In this document: positions 53,821 to 64,000 of the stretch, piece after piece
How positions within the stretch are numbered: the first letter of the stretch is position 1
How the letters are laid out: every line of letters starts with the position of its first letter
Assembly: GCA_021234155.1 (NCBI GenBank)
Contig: JAJEKV010000053.1
Location: 6,713,424 to 6,777,423 of the forward strand
Direction of reading: 5' to 3'
From: Isoetes taiwanensis
Taxonomy: Eukaryota > Streptophyta > Lycopodiopsida > Isoetales > Isoetaceae
DNA length: 64,000 nt
Notes under the pieces: generated by a model
The model's input: only the letters and a program-made list of their open reading frames with translations
Database searches by the model: none
Told to the model about the DNA's origin: nothing
Position numbers and translations under genes: made by a program

Positions 53821-54890
53821 GTAAATGTCGTGTCCTCGACTAACATTATAACTTCCATATAGTGCAGGTGTATGCTTTTTTTTTTTCAAGGGTTCTCATA
53901 TTCCTTTGGTGTTTATTGACCTTCTAAATTCATTCAAGAACTGCAGCATGTAAGACCACCTGAAAAGATGCAAACGACATCAAAAAGGAGTTTTTGTACA
54001 CTATAAAGTTTCTGATTAAGGCCTCGTTAAGCTTCTGGATTTTACCGGAGCATCCACGGCAATTTAAAGCTTCTGACTAAGGCCGTCGCGAAGCTTCTTG
54101 ATTTTATAGACATTGTCATTTTCGTACATGCACTATCACAAAATAAGCGAAATCTGAGTAAATAAACACTAAGAGTATTGCATTGAATAGAGTAAATCTT
54201 CTAATGCAAACCTAGTTGAGCAGTAGGTTTGGATCGCACGAGGGAAGATTTGAGATCGAACGGAGAAGCCACAATCACATCATTTTTTGATGATCTGGAA
54301 ATTACACGTGGATAGACTAGGATTTGAAGAAAGGTTGAAGGCCCGGTAAGGCTGGTGTGCTAAAAAACACACACACACTAGTCAAAAGCACATTTGATTA
54401 CTTTTTACAAAAATTACATGTTGTGATAATGTTCGTTTGCCTCTATAATTTGTAATATGAAATACCCTATATCAATGTCTAGTTATAAAACAAAAAATGT
54501 AGTTTCTATCTTCCAAATGCTTCGCAAAAATATTGGAATCTTTTGAAATATGGACTCTCTAGTACAACGCAACAACAGTTTGGAGTAGATCATCTGAAAT
54601 TCCCATCCTCTGAGAAAGCATGATTATATTGCAATAATACATTATCTGTTGCAATATTATAATGATGATTATGTTGAATTGATTATGTTTCTGGATGCCA
54701 TACTTGATGTCAGAGTGAGTTATAAGTTCCCATACTCATGACATGATTATTTGATATCTTTGTAAGAACATAAACATTAATAAAAGCTTGAGTCACATTG
54801 GCAAAATTAGTTGGGCACATGACAATGATGTGAAGATATTTGTTGGCCATTTGGATCAAAATCTGCCTAGGTATAGAATCATTAAATCAT
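53821..54890. other. Spacer between the Helitron remnant and the Pol III subunit fragment
   Basis: A direct repeat of about 38 bp (TTTCTGATTAAGGCC...AAGCTTCTGGATTTTA at 54,008 and CTTCTGACTAAGGCC...AAGCTTCTTGATTTTA at 54,067) is present. ACACACACAC occurs near 54,370. No gene is seen. Helitron ends (5' TC, 3' hairpin plus CTRR) could not be placed. Confidence 0.4.
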
Positions 54891-55556
54891 TGAAACAGTT
54901 TTTGAAATAGTTTGCATCCAATATACAGAAGACTAGGTCTATTCTTGGCTTGCTAGAGTGTAGAAGTGAGGTAGAGAACTATTTGAAGGAAAAAGTTACA
55001 CCATATACTTCTGGGCTGACTGCTCGGCATTTAGAGGTGCCTAGTCATGTGTTATTTCAGATTTAAGTAATAATATGACAGAAGTATATTGCTTGTTTTA
55101 GGTCTTTTTAAACACTTGTACTAGTCGTTATAATGCAAAGGAGCTGGAACCAGGCACTGTAGTTGGTGCGATTGGTGCACAAAGTATTGGCGAGCCTGGC
55201 ACTCAACCTTAAAGACATTTCATTTTGCTGGAGCAGCAAGCATGAGTATGCTATTTTTTATATTTGAACATTATTTTCCTATCCAGATATTACACTTGGT
55301 ATGCCACGAATCAATGCTTCCAAAAAGAATTACAGCTAAACTTGTTTCTAAAAATGATATAAAGGCAGCGTGCATTGTGAAGGGCTGCATTGAGAAGACA
55401 ACTCTCAGAGAGGTAAGGTAAATCACTACTAGGCTAAGCGTTACAAAAATTCATATAGTGAGGTTCGTTCTGTAGGAGCATAAAAACAATTTTGAAGCCA
55501 GGGCAGGCTTTTGTATCAATTAAGCTTGATATGAAGCGAATTCATATGCACATTGC
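54891..55556 (+). pseudogene. NRPC1: RNA polymerase III largest subunit (NRPC1), internal genomic fragment
   Basis: Pieces in order: EVENYLKEKVTPYTSGLTAR (about 54,969-55,030); after [29 protein letters not shown] then SIGEPGTQ (55,102-55,206), the most conserved segment of multisubunit RNA polymerase large subunits; a 4-bp deletion; then [14 protein letters not shown]...AG around 41 bases (55,246-55,286); ITLGMPRIN; KLVSKNDIKAACIVKGCIEK and TTLRE ending at a GTAAGG donor (55,413); and FVSIKLDMKRI near 55,500. Pol III subunit 1 forms part of the catalytic core that makes tRNA and 5S rRNA. Retained intron positions show a DNA-level copy, not a processed one. Deletions and frame changes make it non-functional. 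Confidence 0.8.
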
Positions 55557-55672
55557 TAGTTGTCTCTACTATAGCCATGTGTGCAAAGGCTTTCATTTCT
55601 AGGACTATCTTGTGTTTATTTTTATGACATTCATACAAATTGGCCCACATATGCATCAACCTGCAAGTCGGC

Positions 55673-57075
55673 CTGATTGACAAGGTAGAGACAAATAGTG
55701 GTGCCACTAATGTGAAGGCAACTCCTCCAATCACTGTCAACGCAGCCACAGATGTGTATACAACCCCTCCAATCATTGCCAATAATGACAGTGATACTCT
55801 TCTTAGGGGCAAGCCCATTAATGGGGATGTTGATCAACTGCCAGGACCTATAGCAGCTCAGGCATCCTCCTTTGAAATGGATGCATCCCGGGCACCACCT
55901 TCTAGCTTGCTTGCTGATTTTTCTCCTGAAGGGACAACTCCGGAGCAACAATGGCAAAGTGTTAATGTAACTGTTACAGCCTGTTTGGGGCAGCCCAATG
56001 TTGAAGCCGTATTACCAATTGACAAGGCTACTCCCGCAGATTGCATGTTACTGTCTCCAAATAAGCAAGCTCATCCAACAACAGTGATAGTAACCGATAG
56101 GAAGAAGAAAGGGAAAAAACAGGTTGATATGGATGGGAATCAGGGAGATGATGCTACTGTGGAGACTCGTATCAAATCTGGTCAGAAGCTTTTGCGGAAC
56201 CAGAGATTGGTAACCTTTGATCTCTAATGGGAAGCGCAAGTTCTGGAACAGGTACCATCACGGGATCTCGCAACTATTGGAGGTTAGTTTTTTGTTCTTG
56301 TTTCTGGTCTATTATTGAATGGGGCAGCAAGCTGCTGTTGCATCTTCTTGTAAGAATGGATGGGTCTCAGTACAAGGAATACCACAGGGATTGGATGTAT
56401 GTTTGTCATTCCTTATGGATAAGCATGGCCTCAGTACCGTCGGCAGTCTGTGGCCCCCTTTGGAAAACAAAGCATGTGACAAGTTTCAGATGGTGTTGCA
56501 ATTGGAATGAAGTTTCAGCAGACTTCTATATGCAAGTGCCATTAGTTGTTCTCATATGTTGTGCAGCTAAGCTGCCCATATAAACTAGGTGGGCTAAGTT
56601 CCCCAAGTTCTGAAATTTGCTTTTTTCTGATAGCTTACCAACTTATCTATATGCGGAATGTATAAGTTAAATATATCTCCTTTTGTCTACATCTTGAATA
56701 CTCTTACTCAACATGACAATGGCAAATACAAGTAACAAATACGGGAATTCGGGTTATCAAAGGGCCTGTACAATCAAAGGAATTGATGAGAATTTACTCT
56801 TACTCAACATAGTAATGGCAAACACAAGTAACCAATATGGGAATTTGGGTTATCAAAGGGCCTATACAATACAAAGAATTGATGGGTTAATTGAGGAGCC
56901 AACACTCCAAAAAGCTAACGTGTCTACTCTAGCACGGTTAAGCAAAAAACAAAAGCCACTCTTGCTTTTTGGCCAACATAAGTCAAGACAGGTACATGGC
57001 AGTTTGGACCTTGTTGCTAAAAGTGTTATCAGACAGGATCTGGTATCTACAAGTAATACTAACAACCATCAATGA
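55673..57075 (+). pseudogene. L1-D ORF1, C-terminal part, broken
   Basis: The frame 55,640-56,227 crosses the insertion junction. From 55,670 it reads GLIDKVETNSGATNVKATPP and continues Pro/Thr/Asn-rich to a basic segment (DRKKKGKKQVDMDG). After a frame change, 56,319-56,510 is open in another frame. The last frame, 56,713-57,075, ends NTNNHQ with its TGA overlapping the ORF2 ATG (ATGA at 57,072-57,075). An ORF1-ORF2 overlap of this type points to termination-reinitiation. The RNA-binding core is missing because of the 5' truncation. Confidence 0.6.
56690..56890. repeat. Tandem duplication of about 100 bp within L1-D ORF1
   Basis: ACTCTTACTCAACAT, AATGGCAAAYACAAGTAAC, GGGTTATCAAAGGGCCT and GAATTGATG occur in order at about 56,699-56,788 and about 56,799-56,885. 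The duplication keeps the same reading frame, so the peptide (MANTSNKYGNSGYQRA / MANTSNQYGNLGYQRA) is doubled. Confidence 0.8.
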
Positions 57076-60000
57076 AAGTGATATCATGGAATTTAAGGGG
57101 TATCAAGGGTACACTAAAACGTGCTAGGGTACTTGCGGCAATAAGGTCAATGGCAGCGGATATCATTCTCCTCCAGGAGCATAGGCTACCGGAATTTCAA
57201 GCTAGATCTCTGGGTACCTGGGTAGGGGGGCAATACGACTCCTTCACAATGCGTTTCGGGGCACAAAGGGGGGTACTTGCTATCTTGTGGGAGGGGCAAA
57301 ATGTTGTACTTCAGTTTAGGGGCATAAATGGGAGATGGCAGCAGTGATTTTTGAGACACAGGGAAGTAGGTGGGGCCTTGTTAATATCTACGCTTCTAAT
57401 AAGCCTGCAGAAAGGGCTATAATGTGGAAAGAGATTGAGAGATGGATCCTACAGCAAGAAGTCGAAAACTGGCTCTTGGGGGGAGACCTAAATATGACCG
57501 ATATTTGGGATCAGAAAATTGGACTCCACAGGAATCTGTCAGCTGAAGAGAATGCTTCATGGAACTCATTACTTGTTAATGTGGGTTTTGCTCTGATTCC
57601 GCCTTCAAACACATCCTTCTCCTGGTCCAATAAGCAGAAGGGACATGATCGGGTTTATTGTTTGCTGGACAGATTCTACTTGGCCAACAAGTCAGCTGGC
57701 TTCCTAGACAGATGCTTTGTTGAAGGCGACCTGGCTTTCACCCAGTCTGACCACGTCCCACAAAAGCTCACCTTTGAGGATGCTCCAACGAGTAGACGTT
57801 CTGGCAATGTTCTCTTCAAATTTAATACTTCACTAATAGGGAAGTCGACCTTCCGATGATGCATTAGAGCCTTCGATCTCCCATCCTCGGGAGAATGGGT
57901 TGCCAAGTATGAAGGCATGGATCCAATGGGTTGGGAAGATTAAGGGCTGGATTAAAAATTGGGGTGAGGCAGGGCTAGGAGTTTAAAAGATCAAAAATAC
58001 TATATATGATCATTTCGAGAATCACAAAGCAAGATCTTTTAATAGACCCTTTTAATGTTGCCCTACATTCGTTAGAAGCTGACCTTGAGGCCAGAGCTAG
58101 GGCCGTCGAAGAGGAAGAGGCTAGGGGGGCCGCTGTAAGATCCAAAACTAAATGGTATACCGAAGTGGATCATGAGAACTCCAGGCACTTCTTTAGACTT
58201 GCTGGGGCCAGATTGGCAGAAAATAGTGTTACCTCTATCACTGATGATCAGCAGAATAGGATTGATTCAACCGATGGGATCAGGGCATATGTGAAGGACA
58301 ATTTTCAATGCATGTTCAAAGAAGACCCCCTTCCCACTAATTACGACTCCGTACTTAAAAACTGGATGGCAAAAATTCCTTGGGGGACTAAAATCTCAGA
58401 GAATGACAACAGGGCTTTAATGCGTCACTTGGAGGACGACGAAATCTTCAGGACGCTTTCCTCCCTTGCTTCAGGTAAATCTCCTGGCCCCGATGGTTTT
58501 CCACCAGAGTTTTTTGTGGAATTTTGGGATCTTCTGGGGCCGGCCTTTCTTCGGGCAATTAGGGGGGCTTGGGAGGCCCGTTATCTACACCCAGCGCCGG
58601 CTCTGGGTTTTATCTCCCTGGTCCCAAAGGTGGCCAGACCACAAAAGCTAAATGAGTGGCGGCCTATAGCGCTAACTAATGTGCTCTACAAGGTCATCAT
58701 GAAAATCATTGCCAACCGAGTGAAGCCAATTCTCAATAAGGTTATTAGAAGTGAGCAAACGGCTTTTTACGGTAGGCATATTTTGGATAACTTCATAGCA
58801 GCAAGAGAAGGATTGCATTGGTGCAAAGTCTCCAAACAGAATTGTGTTTTTGTTAAATTGGATTTTCGCAAGGCATATGATACGCTTCGTTGGAGGGGAC
58901 TCCAGGATATTATGCTACATATGGGTTTTGATGCGTCCTTTGTTGAGATGTCCTTAGGCTTCAACAAACTTGCTTCAGCATCAGTTCTGATTAACGGGCA
59001 ACCCTCAGGGCTCTTTGAACTAAGAAAAGGTATTAGACAAGGTTGCCCTCTAGCACCCTATTTGTTTTTTATCATAGCAAATTTACTTACTAAGATGGTG
59101 GAATGCAAAATATCTGAGGGCACTCTAAATGGTCTTCAGCTCCCTGACTCCCAGCAAAAGCTTTCAATCATGCAATATGCAGATGATACGTTCCTCTTCC
59201 TCAGATATGATGACGCTAGCTCTATAGCCTTCCTTGAAATTATAGATGCATTTGGAAAGATTTCAGGGATTGAGCTTAATGCGACAAAATGTGCAGTTAT
59301 ATGGCCCTTTGATGCGGATGTAGATCTGAGGGTAAAAGATTTTGGATTTCGAGTCCTTAAAAATGAAGCCACGAAATTGCTTGGCATACCCCTGGTCCTC
59401 TCTGATAATCTAAAAGGACTTTGGACCCCTATTATGGATGCCCTGAGAAAGAAAGTCAATTTATGGTCAGCTAAAGGGCTAGCAATTGCTGGAAAGATTG
59501 CAGTTGCCAATGCCGTCCTCGCAGCATCTCATGTCTACTACTCCTCAGCTATGGTAGCTCTTAAATCTATTTATAGTCAAATCCATACTATCATCGGGGA
59601 AGTTCATATGGGGGAGGAATGCACAAGGTGGCACTGGAAGGTCTTGTGTATGGATCGGAGGGATGGAGGTATGGGATGTAAGGATCTGCATACTCAAGCC
59701 CGGTACTTTCATGAGGTAAATATGTGTGGAGAGCATTGCAAGGTATTACTTCTCCACTACGACGCCGTCAAGTATTGGCTTCAACGTTGTACATTAAAAG
59801 GTAAGCCATCTTTACCCAGGGAGGAAATGGGTTCCTTTTTTTATAGCTACAAAATTGCCCCAGGCACATCACCAATTATGCGGAAGCTGTTAGAGGCTTG
59901 GTTAGAAGTTCAAAGTTTTTTTAAGCCGATGGATGCTCCTTGGGAGGCTGGAAAGCTCAGCATCTTTTGGAACACACAGGTATGGATGAGAAATAACCTC

Positions 60001-60888
60001 CCTCTCGCTCTCACACACCCCCGCATTTATCTTAAATGGAGGCTAGCAGGTATCACTAGAGTGGCACATCTTTGGGATGGTGTACGATGGTTCTCCTGGT
60101 CCCGCCTTAAAGAAAAGGTGCAGGGTGCTGGGGAAGGTGACAGGAAGATCTACCGAGAAATATGTGGTGCATTGGCTAATCTTTCGGGAAAGGAAGGCCC
60201 AAGCGACAGATGGGCTTGTAATCCGGTGGAAAAATATGTTGTCAGGACTATCTACCGCCTTCTCTGTGTTGACTCCCCTCTCAAAGGCTGCTGACAGGTT
60301 GGGAGTTAATATTATCTGAGCAAAACAACTACTAGTGAAGTCATGGACTTCATTATGCTCAAAAAGGTTGCGATTTTTCAGATGGTTAGCTTTACGAGGG
60401 GAGGATTGAGTACTATGGAAAGACTCTATGAAAATGGGATTCTTCTAAGTGACAGATGCCCACTTGGATGTAATACCTCGGAAACCCTCACTCATTTATT
60501 CTTTTGCTCCAAGATCCTGGTCTTCTGGGAATGGATGTGTCCGCTCATTGGTACCAATGATCTACAATGGCCAGGAATAATAGCGGCCACCGATGGAAAT
60601 ATAATCTCTGCATCCCTTATTAACATAGGGTTGTGGGCAATATGGAAGCACAGATGTGGGATTGCTATAGGTGGAGAACAATTTTCTTTGGACAAGATGA
60701 AGAATACTTTTAACATGGAGGTGGCACTCATGGCTCTTGCCCATCATCGGAAGTTTGGGCGTAACTATAACAAAGCTCTAGATAGGATTGGTAGGATCCA
60801 AGGATTTTATGTATTTTTCAAGTGTCATTGGTTAGCTGAGGATGATCTGAGCTCGGGTGTGCAAACATTGGCTTTATCTACCCCATAG
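57072..60888 (+). pseudogene. L1-D ORF2 (endonuclease/reverse transcriptase), several frames
   Basis: ATG 57,072 starts MKVISWNLRGIKGTL, the intact form of the site that is a stop in L1-C. A frame change near 57,340 moves to WLLGGDLNM, DRVYCLLDRF and SDHVPQ (57,335-57,859). A damaged linker follows. The longest frame, 58,006-60,294, then contains SGKSPGPDGFPPEFF, EWRPIALTNVLYK, KGIRQGCPLAPYLFF and QYADDTFLFL (codons 59,176-59,187). After stops at 60,292-60,294 and at 60,307, the zinc-binding end (CPLGCNTSETLTHLFFC) reads in 60,343-60,888. The nicking and copying domains are all recognisable, but at least three lesions inactivate the protein. Confidence 0.9.
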
Positions 60889-61079
60889 GTGGGACACATG
60901 TATAATACTTTTACTCTATAAATTAATATAACATATTCGTACCCTCAAAAAAAAAAAAAAAAAAAAACCTGCAAGTCCAACAAAATTCAGGATTCAAATA
61001 CCTTCTGCTGCTCATTTTCTCCTCACATTGAGCAAGATGCATATGCATTAAAACTACAGTTTGCAAGTTCAACTAGGTT

Positions 61080-63000
61080 TTGAGATGATAGATTTCCTTA
61101 GAGAACATACCCGTCAAGAAGCTTAACAAGCTGAGAAAAGAGTTCTTCATCTCTCAGCTTTTGAATTGTCATAATTGTGCTTTCTATGGCCTCAACACAA
61201 ACAAGGACCCTTTCTTTGCTTCAAGTGCAACCCATTTATCACCTGGAGTCTGCAAAACCTTTTTCTTTTTAAATAAGACAAGTCGAAATATAAAGATTTA
61301 CTTTAAGCACTTAACTGCTTTAGCACTTTAAGGTCCTTTCAAGGAAAATAGCCAGTAGCCAGGTATGCGTCTATAGATAAACATCTAAACCGACGATAAC
61401 TAAAATCAATAATAGATCTAAATCTATAATCTAACAACTGAACTCTATACCTACTCTTTCCAAGCTACCATTTATCATTAGAAAGATCCTTAAACTTTAG
61501 AATCACCTTTAAAGCTGCAACTCTGATTTCACGATCCCTAGGTTGTCCTCTTGGTTTTCCCTTCTTCAATTGACGCATATCCTTTTTCGTTGCTTTTTTC
61601 TTCTTCTTTTTTTTCGAGCTACCCACATCCTTCTCAGTGTTGAGTATTTCAGCTCGGTTGATATGCATCTCTCCTTCTAGAGCACTTGCCAAACTCTTCA
61701 ACTTATCTTGTGGAAGCTGTTCAACTACTTGCTGATCCAACAGATTTATATCCTCATCTACACTAGTAGAACATCACGCATTGGCTTCTCCAACATTGCT
61801 ATTTTGCAATTCTACATAGCTACATGACATATTAATCAAAGGTTGTGAAGCTTCTCCATTATCATTAACACCTCCTGCAATTATGTAAGAAAAACTTTCA
61901 CCTGCATAATTAATTGAAGCAGCAAATGCCATAGGTTCTGCGCCACCACTAACAGCTTCATTATGCAGACCAATACATTGATTGATGTCTTCTCTTTCAT
62001 TAGTTCTTTGCACTGCAAGAAGTATTAAGCAGAGACAATGTGCTGCTGCCAGTACCAAAACTCTGAATACCTCTATCACACCAGTCGGAATTCAATTTGG
62101 AATAAAAATATATATCAAGTTTGGATAACGCACCTTTTGGATCTACAAAGTTAGAATGATAGTGCACTTTGATGGCCTCTAATATGCGAACAACAGATCT
62201 GCCACTTTCATATGCCCTCATGAAGCAATCATCTACATCTTTGAGTACATCAACCAATTCCTTTTGCCCAACAATCTTAGGAGCAAGAATGATAGCCAAC
62301 TTATTTCCATCACTTTTAGCCTGAGACTTATAATTTCCACTATCAGAAGCAGCATCACCATTAATGTTACTAGACCCTTCGTCTTCACCTTCGGTTTCTT
62401 CCATAGCACCATAGGTCTCTGAAACGCTCTGCTCTGCGCATCCTTTTCCTTTTCAAATAGGCTACATTTTTCTTCGTCAATTTGTTCTTCCTGAATAGGA
62501 AGATCATCATCGCTCACTTCAGTAACACGGACCTCTTTCATCCTCATTTTTCTTTGTTTCTGGAGCTGAATGGGCAGTTCTATAGGTCTGAAAGCATTAA
62601 GAAAAACCCCCCAGATGCGTTTGTGTTAGGAGGAGGAGAAGGAAGAATATCTAAAGGGTTTGATCCTCTTCGTTTTCTGTGTAGTAGTTGATCTGCTTGC
62701 TGTTAGGGCTTGCCAGCGAAGAAGGCAGTTGGGACCTTTCATCGGATCCAAAAGACAAAGATGTGCCCTTGAGGTCTGTTATATGCAGTGGCGATGGCGG
62801 AGGCAAATATATAGCCTGAGGTGGAGGTGGGTTATGGCTTCTGGCATTGGGGGTGTGGATTCAGACTCTCCAAACTCTTTCTCTCCAAATTGCCGGAATG
62901 CAGAGCCTAGATGCTTTAGAACATGAAGATATGCAGCATGGGCTGCTGCAAATTCTCTAGCTGAATAGAAACAAGGATCAGATAAGCGGTCGATCCTCAA
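61080..63000 (-). pseudogene. DUF630/DUF632 (NRG2-like bZIP-type) gene, broken or partial
   Basis: Reading leftward, AREFAAAHAAYLHVLKHLGS then AFRQFGEKEF (62,779-63,000) matches the DUF630 segment. A Pro-rich stretch follows in a shifted frame, then acidic linkers. KIVGQKELVDVLKDVDDCFM then RAYESGRSVVRILEAIKV (62,000-62,404) matches the start of DUF632. Near 61,095-61,185, EAIESTIMTIQKLRDEELFS then QLVKLLDG matches a later DUF632 helix. Family members (for example NRG2 of Arabidopsis) begin MGC, carry both domains and act in nitrate signalling. Here the MGC start is not found, several frame changes occur, and unrelated sequence lies between the DUF632 pieces, so I call it a pseudogene. Unshown introns could explain part of this. 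Confidence 0.6.
61465..62010 (-). pseudogene. Unidentified reading frames inside the DUF630/632 region
   Basis: The frame 61,465-61,740 reads VVEQLPQDKLKSLASALEGE then MHINRAEILNTEKDVGSS and a long Lys run (SSKKKKKKKATKKD), ending FKDLSNDKW. The preceding frame (61,774-62,010) is acidic and Asn/Ser-rich and joins to it after one stop. The two could be one exon of a nuclear protein. I recognise no family. They may be foreign to the DUF632 gene or an intron-borne fragment. Confidence 0.35.
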
Positions 63001-64000
63001 GCGCTCCTAACTACCCTGAACGTGTGGGATGTCCATGAATTTCCACAGTTATAGATAGGTGTATCCACGTGGACAAAAGTCCTAGTTGGCAGCAATATGG
63101 ACACTCTAAAATTGCTTCAAAGTGTCAATTTGTGTTTGCGCAAACATGCGAAAAAAAATGCTCATCAACTCAACATTATGTTGGACGAGAAAAAATCAAA
63201 TGCTTGAAGAATACAAAAGCTGGAGGAAGGGAAAAAGAAGGAAGGTAGCTTCAAGGGTTTGCTATCGCTGCCTCCTCTAACACCTTATCCCTTTTCGCTC
63301 AAACAATAGATGAAGTGCAATCCATTCTCTAACATACAGAGATCTTACTGGCAGAGCAGTTAAAAAAAGCGGCGGCCTTTGGATTAAAGGACCTGCAAAT
63401 GGCTAGGAAGAAGAAAGGAAGAATCAACGCTTTGGCAGGGACAAATTTAGTATGTACTCAAGATGTAATCGAGGGGAGTTCCAAATTTCAGGGTCAATTG
63501 AGAAGGATTAGGATTCCATAATTGTGAAGGAAACTCAAGAACACGAAGGCGTAGAACACGGGAAATGGAGAGCTAGAGGTTCAAAAGTCATCTATAGATG
63601 AGTTGGAGGAGGAGAATGTTGCAACAGGCTCTAAAGAATTCAGGGAAAGGATGAAAATTATAAAAGAGGTTGTCTAGCAAGCTCAACCCCTTCCAAAAGG
63701 ATGTAGAGAAGCTCATTCACTTGAAGTGCAGCCTGATGCTTGAGTACTGATCGTTATCTATTCGACTATTTAGTGAAAGGAATTATTTGAAATTGCGTGC
63801 CTGTCCAATTTCAAGGTCCCTTGATGTACGTTGTGTTTAAATATTTTCTATAACTTCTGCATGTGAACCTTCTCCAATCATGAAATTATCATATAAGTTT
63901 CGGTTTTTAATGCTATTATATTCTCTCTCCTTTTTTTTTTTTTGAAATCAAGGTAGTTAGTTATATTCATTTAGAAACGAAATACATAGTTCTAACAAAA
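63001..64000. other. Spacer at the right edge
   Basis: No gene is recognised. On the + strand between about 63,345 and 63,740 a coding-like but interrupted stretch contains MARKKKGRINALAGTNLVCT and later ELEEENVATGSKEFRERMKI. Its basic start is reminiscent of a LINE ORF1 beginning, but no other LINE motif follows. A T12 run is at about 63,931. Confidence 0.35.

Larger units (their letters stand above)
55670..60965 (+). mobile_element. L1-type LINE (L1-D), 5'-truncated, 5.3 kb
   Basis: AACCTGCAAGTC lies at 55,658-55,669 and again at 60,966-60,977 after the poly(A), giving a 12-bp duplication. The element begins within ORF1, contains ORF2 in several frames, and ends with a 3' region of only about 60 bp before the A run. 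It belongs to the same broad family as L1-B and L1-C (shared GKSPGPDGFPPEFF, PGTSPIMRKL) but has a higher GC content and more lesions. It lacks an ORF3. Confidence 0.93.

Overview
The window is repeat-dominated nuclear DNA from a land plant. It shows L1-type LINEs, a Ty1/copia element, CACTA-, hAT- and Mutator-like elements, Helitron remains, and broken copies of plant-type genes (RNA polymerase III largest subunit, DUF630/DUF632 protein, receptor-like kinases). I see no intact host gene. The non-LTR reverse transcriptase near 16.4 kb and the coding remnant near 29 kb resemble proteins I associate with ferns and other non-flowering vascular plants. A fern-like genome is my best guess, at low confidence.

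Left part (1-20.3 kb). A decayed minus-strand LINE (L1-A, about 0.42-7.1 kb) carries an 892-bp hAT-type MITE with a perfect 8-bp target duplication. An AT-rich stretch (7.4-9.1 kb) holds a tRNA-like SINE head and a pentamer array shaped like a heat-shock element. A CACTA-like element (9.1-10.77 kb) abuts the 3' part of a second LINE (L1-B), which has a third ORF overlapping its ORF2 stop. A 437-bp Mutator-type MITE sits at 14.0-14.4 kb, and a different non-LTR element at 16.3-17.8 kb.

Middle part (20.3-53.1 kb). A decayed unknown gene is split by a 4.7-kb CACTA-like insertion. Next is an old tandem duplication of about 4.8 kb: unit 1 at 27.6-32.4 kb, and unit 2 at 32.6-33.7 plus 50.9-53.1 kb. 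Unit 2 was split by a copia element (33,744-50,933). The copia element itself received a 459-bp Mutator-type MITE, a full-length 7.8-kb LINE (L1-C) and a 3.5-kb TIR-bounded element carrying fragments of several unrelated genes. Each unit preserves the empty site of an insertion present in the other, so the order of events can be read directly. Unit 1 also carries two elements sharing a GGGYRAAAGYATGCT terminal motif and 4-bp target duplications.

Right part (53.1-64 kb). A Helitron Rep/helicase remnant lies beside a genomic fragment of the RNA polymerase III largest-subunit gene. Then come a 5'-truncated LINE (L1-D, 55,670-60,965) with a 12-bp target duplication and a broken minus-strand DUF630/DUF632 gene. 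The last kilobase has no recognised gene.

The genes form no pathway. The window records layered transposition, duplication and gene-fragment capture. All identifications come from reading motifs; no database search was run.
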